This document shows, one piece after another, positions 1-4,936 of a DNA stretch of 5,231 nt. The position numbers were made by a program, and so were the translations under genes. Position 1 is the stretch's first letter. Each line of letters starts with the position of its first letter. The notes under the pieces are model-generated. The model saw only the letters and a program-made list of their open reading frames with translations, was not told where the DNA came from and ran no database searches. Source of the DNA: Neptuniibacter sp. (GTDB taxonomy: Bacteria; Pseudomonadota; Gammaproteobacteria; Pseudomonadales; Balneatricaceae); the NCBI GenBank assembly GCA_030149405.1, contig JASBRM010000246.1, positions 1-5,231 of the forward strand, given 5' to 3'.

Positions 1-146
1 TCCGGGTTGTAGAACAACATGCCAACATTGGCACCACCCTTTAGATCAGTCAGACGCATGATACTTCCGCGACGCACGCGCAGAGACCAATGAGAACCAA
101 CCTTCATTTCAGTTGAATAGTCGATTGAACGGATATATTCGCTCAT
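1..146 (-). CDS. DUF1989 urea amidolyase-associated protein UAAP1 (probable carboxyguanidine deiminase subunit), N-terminal part
   Basis: This is the 5' end of a gene that runs off the window at base 1; only about 48 codons are visible. The translation has the N-terminal UAAP1 pattern: GSHWSLRVRRG, then RLTDLKGGANVGMLFYNP. From family knowledge, UAAP1 and UAAP2 are DUF1989 proteins encoded beside urea/guanidine carboxylase. They have been described as the heterodimeric carboxyguanidine deiminase (CgdAB), which converts carboxyguanidine to allophanate and ammonia in the cytoplasm. I do not assign which symbol applies. I chose the ATG at 146 because GGAG lies 6 nt upstream. An in-frame ATG at 158, 2 nt after the ATPase stop, is the alternative and adds four residues, but its ribosome binding site is poorer. 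It is the last visible cistron of the minus-strand operon, 14 nt after the ATPase gene. The catalytic part cannot be judged from this fragment. Confidence 0.82.
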   Translation of the reverse strand, partial: MSEYIRSIDYSTEMKVGSHWSLRVRRGSIMRLTDLKGGANVGMLFYNP

Positions 147-160
147 CTCAGACTCCATCT

Positions 161-976
161 TTATCCCACCAATTCAGGCACAGGCCTTAGGTGGTCATCA
201 ATTTGTTGATAGACAGCTTTATCCATCTGCCCAACCGGCAGATCATAAGTAACCCCTGCCCCATATCGGTGAGGCGCTTGCGGGTCCTGCCTTAATTTGT
301 CAAACACCCATAAACGTGTTCCAAGATAGAAACCCTCTTTAAGGTCATGGGTGACCATAAACACGGTGAGTTTGTGTTCTTTCCACAGGTTCAGAACCAA
401 CTCGTGCATATCTGCACGAATACCAGGATCGAGTGCCCCGAAAGGCTCATCCAGAAGAAGAATGCGCGGTTTGCCAAGCAGAGCCTGAGCTATCGCTAAG
501 CGCTGCTTCATACCGCCAGAAAGCTCATGAGGATACTTGTTCAAGGCATGACTAAGGCCTACCTGTTCCAGCATCGCTTCTGCTTCTTTCTTAGCTTCAC
601 GTTTAGCCGAACCCAAGAGGTATCCAGTAATACCGGGACGTTCAAACCCCCGGGTCGCCATCACGTTTTCCAGCACGGTCATGTGCGGAAACACTGAATA
701 TTGCTGGAAAACAATGCCACGGTCAGAACCTGGTTCTGAAGGGATGGGTTCTCCATCCAGAAGGATTTCCCCTTTACTTGGTTGAACTGTGCCTAACAGC
801 ATGTTCAGGAAAGTACTCTTACCGCAGCCGGAAGTTCCAACCAGAGTGACGAACTCACCCTCCTGCACAGAGATATTCAGACGTTCCAGAACAATATTGT
901 CTCCGTACTGTTTCCAGACGTTATTCACCTGAATCATCGGTTTCTCGGGTGTCGTTACAGTTTCGATACTGTTCAT
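161..976 (-). CDS. ABC transporter ATP-binding protein, NitT/TauT (SsuB/TauB-like) type, of a guanidine/urea carboxylase-linked importer
   Basis: This is the cytoplasmic ATPase that powers the importer formed with the upstream permease and binding protein. It has 271 residues, normal for the nitrate/taurine/sulfonate family. All motifs are intact: Walker A GTSGCGKST (47-55), Q-loop glutamine near 91-92, signature LSGGM (152-156), Walker B ILLLDEP (172-178), D-loop ALD (181-183) and H-loop His210. The C-terminal ~55 residues after the H-loop form a short extension (RYGAGVTYDLPVGQ region), not a second nucleotide-binding domain. Its ATG overlaps the permease stop in an ATGA (976-973), indicating translational coupling. 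A strong AAGGGGG ribosome binding site precedes the start. Similarity alone cannot tell nitrate, taurine or other substrates apart. Guanidine is inferred from the ykkC riboswitch leader and the DUF1989 gene downstream; urea remains possible. Confidence 0.9.
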   Translation of the reverse strand: MNSIETVTTPEKPMIQVNNVWKQYGDNIVLERLNISVQEGEFVTLVGTSGCGKSTFLNMLLGTVQPSKGEILLDGEPIPSEPGSDRGIVFQQYSVFPHMTVLENVMATRGFERPGITGYLLGSAKREAKKEAEAMLEQVGLSHALNKYPHELSGGMKQRLAIAQALLGKPRILLLDEPFGALDPGIRADMHELVLNLWKEHKLTVFMVTHDLKEGFYLGTRLWVFDKLRQDPQAPHRYGAGVTYDLPVGQMDKAVYQQIDDHLRPVPELVG

Positions 977-1794
977 GATTTACCCCCTTGCGAATGCCAT
1001 GGGAACAGGCGCTTATTCAGCTCTCTTAGGAGAACATCAATGAAAAAAGCCAGAATTGTGATCCAGGCCACATAAGGCAAAATCACATCCATCGCCATAT
1101 AACGGCGCACTAGAAATATCCGGTAACCCAATCCATCTGTTGCAGCTACAGCCTCCGCAGCAATCAGGAACAACCAACCTGCTCCCAAAGATAGTCTCAC
1201 TGCATCAATCAATTTCGGTGTAATTTGCGGTAACAACACCCGGATCATGATCTGTGAGGTATTCGCTCCCAGAGTCTGTGCCTTCACTAATTGTTCAGCA
1301 GGTATTTCTTGTGTTCTGCGTTGAATATCCCGGGCAATAAATGGAGTGATGCCTATGGCAATCAAAACCACTTTGGACAGTTCACCCAGACCAAAAACGA
1401 TGAACAGAATCGGCAGTATCGCTAACGGCGGAATCAAAGAAACCACAGTAAGCAAAGGTGATAACCAGGCTGTGAACAGAGGCAAAGCGCCCGTTAACAA
1501 ACCAATCAACAATCCCAGAGAAGCAGCAATCAGCACACCCAGACCCAAGCGGGTCAGGCTGCTGGCAGTATCCTGCCAGAACAGGTATTCACCTGTACGC
1601 TTGCTCGGTTCCAGCGCCATTCGCTCCAGACCTGCCCCTATCTGAGTGAAGCTCGGAAGCAATTTATCGTTTGGGTTAACTTCCAATCGTGCCTCAGACC
1701 CAACCATATAAAGGATCAGCAGAAGCAGAAATGGCAGCACTCCCAGAAAGATCTTCAGCGATTTAGCCGGTGTTTGGTTAATGAGTTTTTTCAT
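973..1794 (-). CDS. ABC transporter permease, NitT/TauT type, of a guanidine/urea carboxylase-linked importer
   Basis: This is an inner-membrane permease of the binding-protein-dependent transport family, 273 residues, usual length. Hydrophobic segments that look membrane-spanning lie at about 13-31, 85-103, 107-134 (possibly two close helices), 141-157, 203-218 and 238-256. The cytoplasmic EAA coupling loop, which docks on the ATPase, is seen at about 165-191 (AEQLVKAQTLGANTSQIMIR followed by VLLPQ), with the conserved glycine at 176. The ATG at 1794 has a GAGAGGG ribosome binding site 4-5 nt upstream, partly inside a 14-bp palindrome (1803-1816). The gene starts 97 bp after the binding-protein stop and overlaps the ATPase start by 4 bp. 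It presumably forms a homodimer, since the visible operon encodes only one permease. The substrate (guanidine) is inferred from context, not from the sequence. Confidence 0.9.
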   Translation of the reverse strand: MKKLINQTPAKSLKIFLGVLPFLLLLILYMVGSEARLEVNPNDKLLPSFTQIGAGLERMALEPSKRTGEYLFWQDTASSLTRLGLGVLIAASLGLLIGLLTGALPLFTAWLSPLLTVVSLIPPLAILPILFIVFGLGELSKVVLIAIGITPFIARDIQRRTQEIPAEQLVKAQTLGANTSQIMIRVLLPQITPKLIDAVRLSLGAGWLFLIAAEAVAATDGLGYRIFLVRRYMAMDVILPYVAWITILAFFIDVLLRELNKRLFPWHSQGGKS

Positions 1795-1802
1795 ATAGCC
1801 CT

Positions 1803-1816
1803 CTCAAATATTTGAG
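1803..1816 (-). repeat. 14-bp perfect palindrome overlapping the permease ribosome binding site
   Basis: CTCAAATATTTGAG is self-complementary and sits 9-22 nt before the permease ATG. In the transcript its 3' arm (GAG, 1805-1803) forms the first part of the GAGAGGG Shine-Dalgarno. A hairpin or protein bound here could lower permease translation. It is short and AT-rich, so any hairpin is weak. Confidence 0.4.
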
Positions 1817-1848
1817 TGATGTAGCTATTGAACTCGCAGTAACCTGTA

Positions 1849-1875
1849 GAGTCGGTAAGGTCAGCTTACCGACTC
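1849..1875 (-). other. Intercistronic stem-loop between binding-protein and permease genes
   Basis: A perfect 11-bp inverted repeat (GAGTCGGTAAG / CTTACCGACTC) encloses a 5-nt loop. It begins 15 nt downstream of the binding-protein stop codon. No T-run follows on either strand, so it is not a standard intrinsic terminator. In ABC importer operons, stem-loops at this position are known to protect the upstream mRNA from 3' exonucleases, giving more binding protein than permease. I infer that role here; partial Rho-independent attenuation is the less likely alternative. Confidence 0.65.
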
Positions 1876-1890
1876 AAGAGGAATGACTGC

Positions 1891-2931
1891 TTAGAGTTTC
1901 CCGTCTGCAGCCATCTGCATGTAGGTAGGATCGAAACGGAACTTCACATTGGCAGCGTCTCCAAATGTGCCAGCTGGCATCTCAATGCCAATAAAGCCAG
2001 CATCCGGAGCACCATCACCCAGAAGACCATGTTTGAAGGAGAACTTAGCAACATTCTCCATAGTGGTTACCAACTCTTTGCTGTTTGTAAGAGACAGAGC
2101 AGCTGCTGGAGTGTAAAACATTTCAGTACTAGCCAGTTGCGCTTCATAACCGGCTAAATCGGTACCGGAAGCCTCGGCCATGTAAGTTTTAGCGCTAACG
2201 CCAGCATCTCCTTCAGCGCTCATCATGCCCATGATTTCATACCAAGCGCCCACCAGAGCTTTACCCAGTTTTGGGTTCGCTTTCAGGGTTTCAGTATTGA
2301 TTACCAGAAGATCGATAATTTCACCTGGGATCATAGAAGAATCGAAAACCTTCGTGCTGTTAGGCATAGATTCAATTTCACTTAGAAGAGGGTTCCAGGT
2401 AGCAACAGCCGTTACATCATCAGTACCGTAAACGGCTACCATGTCGGCATCAGACGTGTTCACAACCGTCAGATCTTTTTCGCTCATACCTGCACTTTCA
2501 AGAGCACGGGCCAGAAGATAGTGGGAAACACTCAACTCAACCAGATTCACGTTCTGGCCTTTTAGATCAGCAACCGATGACTTACCTTTCAGTACTACGC
2601 CATCGTTGCCGTTAGAGAAATCACCTACAACCAGAGCCGTGCTATCCACACCACCAGCTGCTGGGATTGTCAGAGCATCCATGTTGGTCATGGTGCAGGC
2701 ATCAAACTCACCCGCTGTGTACTGGTTGATTGACTCGATATAGTCATTGATCTGTACGACATCAATATCAATACCGTACTTGTCACCCCATTTCTTAACG
2801 ATGCCTTGTTCAGCACCGTAAGCCCAAGGCATCCAGCCAACATAGATTGACCAACAAACTTTAAATGAATCTGCCGCTTGAGTAAGCGGACTGAGTGAAA
2901 GAGCAAGAATTAAAGCAGCAATGCGTTTCAT
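1891..2931 (-). CDS. Periplasmic substrate-binding protein of the urea/guanidine carboxylase-region ABC importer
   Basis: This is a NitT/TauT-type periplasmic binding protein that captures the substrate and delivers it to the permease. With the ATG at 2931 it has 346 residues. It starts with a signal peptide: KR near the N-terminus, a hydrophobic core (AALILALSLSPL) and likely cleavage around residue 19 (TQA/ADS). An aromatic-rich stretch, CWSIYVGWMPWAYG (about 26-39), follows directly and is characteristic of the binding-protein subfamily found beside urea carboxylase. The mature protein has exactly two cysteines (about 26 and 79), so a disulfide is possible. I chose 2931 because GAGAGG lies 6 nt upstream and a signal peptide begins there. 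A longer reading from a TTG at 2988 adds 19 polar residues, places the signal peptide internally and falls in the riboswitch leader, so I reject it. First gene of the operon. Ligand probably guanidine, inferred from the riboswitch; urea is the traditional annotation. Confidence 0.88.
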   Translation of the reverse strand: MKRIAALILALSLSPLTQAADSFKVCWSIYVGWMPWAYGAEQGIVKKWGDKYGIDIDVVQINDYIESINQYTAGEFDACTMTNMDALTIPAAGGVDSTALVVGDFSNGNDGVVLKGKSSVADLKGQNVNLVELSVSHYLLARALESAGMSEKDLTVVNTSDADMVAVYGTDDVTAVATWNPLLSEIESMPNSTKVFDSSMIPGEIIDLLVINTETLKANPKLGKALVGAWYEIMGMMSAEGDAGVSAKTYMAEASGTDLAGYEAQLASTEMFYTPAAALSLTNSKELVTTMENVAKFSFKHGLLGDGAPDAGFIGIEMPAGTFGDAANVKFRFDPTYMQMAADGKL

Positions 2932-2935
2932 GAAG

Positions 2936-2991
2936 AACCTCTCAGTTGCATCTGATTTACACGGAGCACCCTTGGCATTAATGACCAATAG
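2936..2991 (-). promoter_or_regulatory. Riboswitch expression platform with sequestrable ribosome binding site
   Basis: This is the leader between the aptamer and the binding-protein ATG. CUGAGAGGUU (2945-2936), which contains the Shine-Dalgarno GAGAGG, can pair with AACCUUUCAG (3043-3034) in the aptamer P2 arm. That gives nine Watson-Crick pairs and one G-U. CCGUGU (2964-2959) can pair with the conserved ACACGG (3017-3012). The two pairings are nested, so they can coexist as one alternative fold that destroys the aptamer and hides the ribosome binding site. No terminator-like T-run is present, so translational control is the better model. The mechanism is inferred. Confidence 0.6.
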
Positions 2992-3120
2992 TCTCCCGGG
3001 CTTTTTTCCCGCCGTGTAACCTATGCCTTTACTCTGAAAGGTTGAGGTCGAATGCTCTCGGACCAGTCATCAATGCTCACTTTCTCTTGTCTTGTGCTGA
3101 GCTTGATCGGAACCCTAGCG
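2992..3120 (-). ncRNA. Guanidine-I riboswitch aptamer (ykkC, subtype 1)
   Basis: The minus-strand transcript contains the ykkC hallmark blocks in the right order: CUAGGGUUCCG (3118-3108), GGUCCGAGAG (3064-3055), ACACGG (3017-3012) and GGGAAAAAAGCCCGGGAGA (3010-2992). The expected helices can be drawn. The P1 extension is UCAAGCUCA (3106-3098) with UGAGC-A-UUGA (3079-3070). P2 is ACCU (3048-3045) with AGGU (3022-3019) plus CCUUU (3041-3037) with AAAGG (3030-3026). The 3' hairpin is CGGG (3011-3008) with CCCG (3000-2997). From family knowledge this RNA binds free guanidinium and turns on guanidine carboxylases, transporters and exporters. It starts about 60 nt before the binding-protein ATG. 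ykkC subtype 2 RNAs (ppGpp, PRPP) are close relatives, but the genes downstream fit subtype 1. Confidence 0.93.
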
Positions 3121-3126
3121 TTCTAT

Positions 3127-3158
3127 TTGATACCTAATTGTTTTGTCCTTAATGACAA
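3127..3158 (-). promoter_or_regulatory. Weak sigma-70-like promoter candidate just upstream of the riboswitch
   Basis: On the minus strand TTGTCA (3158-3153, five of six to the -35 consensus) is followed by TATCAA (3132-3127, four of six to the -10 consensus). The spacer is 20 bp, longer than optimal. A start near 3120 would put the aptamer right at the 5' end of the RNA. It competes with the sigma-54-like element at 3196-3180 and is the weaker candidate. Confidence 0.2.
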
Positions 3159-3170
3159 GGGTACGGACAA
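3143..3170. repeat. Three TTGTC/GACAA half-sites (operator-like cluster)
   Basis: On the plus strand TTGTC (3143-3147) is followed by GACAA at 3154-3158 and GACAA at 3166-3170. The first two form an inverted repeat with a 6-bp spacer. The outer pair, extended, is a perfect 7-bp inverted repeat (TTTGTCC / GGACAAA on the minus strand) with a 16-bp gap. It lies between the sigma-54-like element and the aptamer. It may be a repressor or activator site, or a hairpin in the leader RNA. No regulator is recognisable from the motif. Confidence 0.35.
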
Positions 3171-3179
3171 AGAAGTTAA

Positions 3180-3196
3180 TACAAACTTAGTGCCAA
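3180..3196 (-). promoter_or_regulatory. Sigma-54-like -24/-12 promoter of the guanidine operon
   Basis: The minus strand reads TTGGCAC, five bases, then TTGTA, against the sigma-54 consensus TGGCAC-N5-TTGC(A/T). The -24 element is perfect and the GG-to-G(C) spacing is exact. The only core departure is T instead of C in the -12 GC pair. The implied start is near 3169, giving a leader of about 50 nt before the aptamer. An NtrC-type dyad lies about 110 bp upstream, where enhancers normally sit, and the operon is for nitrogen scavenging; both raise confidence. Confidence 0.5.
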
Positions 3197-3271
3197 AATA
3201 AAAAATAACCTTATTTTTCAAACCATTAATATAAATAAATACGATAAAACCATTCCGCCTTTCTATATTTA

Positions 3272-3288
3272 TGCACTCTAATATTGCA
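3272..3288. promoter_or_regulatory. NtrC-type enhancer site (strong half plus near-perfect half)
   Basis: The 17-bp sequence TGCACTCTAATATTGCA matches the NtrC dyad TGCACY-N5-RGTGCA at all specified positions except one (TTGCA for GTGCA). Its centre (3280) is about 111 bp upstream of the start implied by the sigma-54-like element at 3196-3180. This resembles the classical glnA arrangement. NtrC binding under nitrogen limitation would activate the minus-strand operon. It is a motif match only. Confidence 0.45.
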
Positions 3289-3302
3289 AGGAAAAATCAA
3301 TT

Positions 3303-3319
3303 AGCACCAATTTAAAACA
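3303..3319. promoter_or_regulatory. Possible second, weak NtrC-type half-site
   Basis: AGCACC (3303-3308) matches the left half of the NtrC site at five of six positions, but the right half (AAAACA) is degenerate. Its centre is 31 bp, about three helical turns, from the better site at 3272-3288, which would put both on the same DNA face. Without that spacing I would not list it. Confidence 0.22.
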
Positions 3320-3398
3320 CAAATTAAATAATCAAATAAACCGTCTAAACATTTTTTAAAAACAACTTTTATTTAATGATGCAGTGCAATGAATTTAT

Positions 3399-3407
3399 TG
3401 ATATAAC
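3399..3407 (+). promoter_or_regulatory. Extended -10 promoter candidate for zwf-pgl
   Basis: TGATATAAC fits the extended -10 pattern TGnTATAAT with one mismatch. No good -35 is found 16-18 bp upstream, which extended -10 promoters tolerate. The start would be near 3413-3415, leaving a leader of about 50 nt before zwf. I see no HexR-like palindrome (TGTAAT-type dyad) in the leader, although zwf genes are often HexR-controlled in this class. Confidence 0.35.
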
Positions 3408-3466
3408 AAAGAAGGAGCTTAATAAATAAGGGCCTTGTTTTAGTAATGTAGTCACAGGTAAATGCC

Positions 3467-4936
3467 ATGAATTTAGCTGAAAATGTATGCAATATAGTGC
3501 TATTTGGTGGCTTAGGAGATCTTGCACAAAGAAAGCTTTTCCCTGCACTGTATCAGTTGGACTGCGCCGACCTTTTATCTTCTGACACCGTTATTTACGG
3601 CATTGCCAGAGATACTTCCCTAAAACAAGCTATAGATTTAACTGAACAAAATTTAAGAAATTTCATTTCTGAAAGTGAATTTTCAGAAAATAAACTCAAA
3701 GTATTCCTCGAGAAAATTCATTTTTTAAGCTTTGACTTTAATGATCACACTGCATATTCCCAGCTCAGTTCTGAGCTTGATCGTGATATCGAAGCCGAGC
3801 GTTTATTTTATTTTTCAACTCCTGCATCCATATATGGGGCCATTTGCAAAGGCCTTGATTACGGCAAATGTCTGAATGCATCAAGTCGTGTCGTATTGGA
3901 AAAACCGATTGGTCACAGTCTGGAATCTTCTCTGGATATTAACCAGGAAGTAGCCAAATATTTTGACGAATCTCAAATTTACCGAATAGACCATTATTTA
4001 GGTAAAGAAACAGTGCAAAACCTTATCGCACTTCGTTTCGCCAATAACTTATTTGGTAGTCAGTGGAATCAAAATTTTATTTCATACATTGAGATCACTA
4101 TTGCTGAAAAAGTTGGTATTGAGGGGCGCTGGGGATATTTTGACAAGTATGGTCAACTACGTGATATGTTGCAGAACCACTTGTTACAACTTCTTTGCCT
4201 GGTGGCTATGGATCCTCCATCTGAGCTCAGCTCAGACGCTATTCGCAATGAAAAAGTAAAAGTACTCAAGGCGCTTCGCCCCATCACAGAGGAAATGCTG
4301 GATTCCCATCTTGTGCATGGTCAGTATGTAGATGGTTATATTGACGGAAAACCTGTGCCCGGCTATCTCGAAGAAAAAGGGGCTAATACACAAAGCTCCA
4401 CGGAGACATTCATCGCTCTAAAAGCCGAAGTAGAAAATTGGCGTTGGGCGGGCGTGCCTTTTTATCTGAGGACTGGTAAAAGAATGCCAGAGAAACTGAC
4501 CCAGATAACGGTTCACTTCAGACAACAGCCACACTACATTTTTGACCCTGAACAAAGGGCACTGGCTGAGAACGCTCTGATGATCAAAGTGCAGCCCGAT
4601 GAGGGGATATCTCTACAAGTTCTTAGTAAAGAGCAAGGCCTTAACAGCGGCATGAAACTCAGGAAAGCACCTCTTCATCTCTCGTTTTCTGATGCTTTCA
4701 GTATGGATAGAGTACCTGATGCCTACGAAAGGCTTTTGCTCGAAGCGATTAAAGCTAACCAAAACCTTTTTGTCAGAAGTGATGAAATTGAACACGCATG
4801 GAAGTGGTGTGACCAGATCATCTCACACCTGGAAAACCGCGTAACACCTATGCCCTATCCTGCAGGTTGCTGGGGACCAGAAACCATCTATAAGATGATC
4901 GAAGCTGATAACAGGCGCTGGCATGAGCAATCTTGA
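3467..4936 (+). CDS. zwf: Glucose-6-phosphate 1-dehydrogenase
   Basis: This cytoplasmic enzyme oxidises glucose 6-phosphate to 6-phosphoglucono-1,5-lactone with NADP+ (or NAD+), the entry step of the oxidative pentose phosphate and Entner-Doudoroff pathways. It has 489 residues, close to the 491 of E. coli Zwf. Visible motifs are the dinucleotide-binding [11 protein letters not shown] (14-24), EKPIG (145-149), the substrate/active-site signature RIDHYLGKE (173-181), [19 protein letters not shown] (224-242) with the catalytic histidine at 238, and YLRTGK (333-338). All key residues are present and the gene is complete. The ATG at 3467 is the only plausible start: an in-frame TAG lies at 3449, and a modest CAGG is 8 nt upstream. 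The first ~400 bp are more AT-rich than the rest. It overlaps pgl by 14 bp and is divergent from the guanidine operon. Confidence 0.98.
   Translation: MNLAENVCNIVLFGGLGDLAQRKLFPALYQLDCADLLSSDTVIYGIARDTSLKQAIDLTEQNLRNFISESEFSENKLKVFLEKIHFLSFDFNDHTAYSQLSSELDRDIEAERLFYFSTPASIYGAICKGLDYGKCLNASSRVVLEKPIGHSLESSLDINQEVAKYFDESQIYRIDHYLGKETVQNLIALRFANNLFGSQWNQNFISYIEITIAEKVGIEGRWGYFDKYGQLRDMLQNHLLQLLCLVAMDPPSELSSDAIRNEKVKVLKALRPITEEMLDSHLVHGQYVDGYIDGKPVPGYLEEKGANTQSSTETFIALKAEVENWRWAGVPFYLRTGKRMPEKLTQITVHFRQQPHYIFDPEQRALAENALMIKVQPDEGISLQVLSKEQGLNSGMKLRKAPLHLSFSDAFSMDRVPDAYERLLLEAIKANQNLFVRSDEIEHAWKWCDQIISHLENRVTPMPYPAGCWGPETIYKMIEADNRRWHEQS

Larger units (their letters stand above)
3197..3398. other. 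AT-rich intergenic DNA between divergent operons
   Basis: Apart from the NtrC-like sites, this stretch holds A/T-rich runs with no convincing coding frame, terminator or RNA gene. Its composition is much more AT-rich than the flanking genes. It may serve as flexible DNA for enhancer looping or as a nucleoid-protein binding region; that is inference. Confidence 0.4.

Noticed and set aside
1346..1645. 99-residue plus-strand frame opposite the permease
   Set aside because: Antisense shadow of a well-supported permease; no domain or ribosome binding site.
1849..1875. Intrinsic terminator after the binding-protein gene
   Set aside because: The stem is perfect but no T-run follows on either strand, and downstream genes are clearly part of the same operon.
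2932..2988. N-terminal extension of the binding protein from TTG at 2988
   Set aside because: Polar 19 residues before a clear signal peptide, no ribosome binding site, and the DNA is explained by the riboswitch leader.
2992..3120. ykkC subtype 2 riboswitch (ppGpp or PRPP sensing)
   Set aside because: Downstream genes are guanidine/urea carboxylase-linked importer genes rather than amino acid or purine biosynthesis genes, and the conserved blocks fit subtype 1; not formally excluded.
3272..3288. Plus-strand sigma-54 promoter (TGCAC...TTGCA) for zwf
   Set aside because: Lacks the GG of the -24 element and the spacing to TTGC is two bases too long; it fits an NtrC dyad better.
3411..3416. AAGGAG resembling a strong ribosome binding site
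   Set aside because: No ATG, GTG or TTG follows at a usable distance; the next bases are AT-rich and lead to a stop.
3376..3429. 17-codon frame starting ATGATG upstream of zwf
   Set aside because: No ribosome binding site, spans the likely zwf promoter, and has no recognisable peptide features.
3441..3457. CRP-like site near the zwf start (TCACA at 3452-3456)
   Set aside because: The opposite half (TAGTA) matches TGTGA at only two of five positions.
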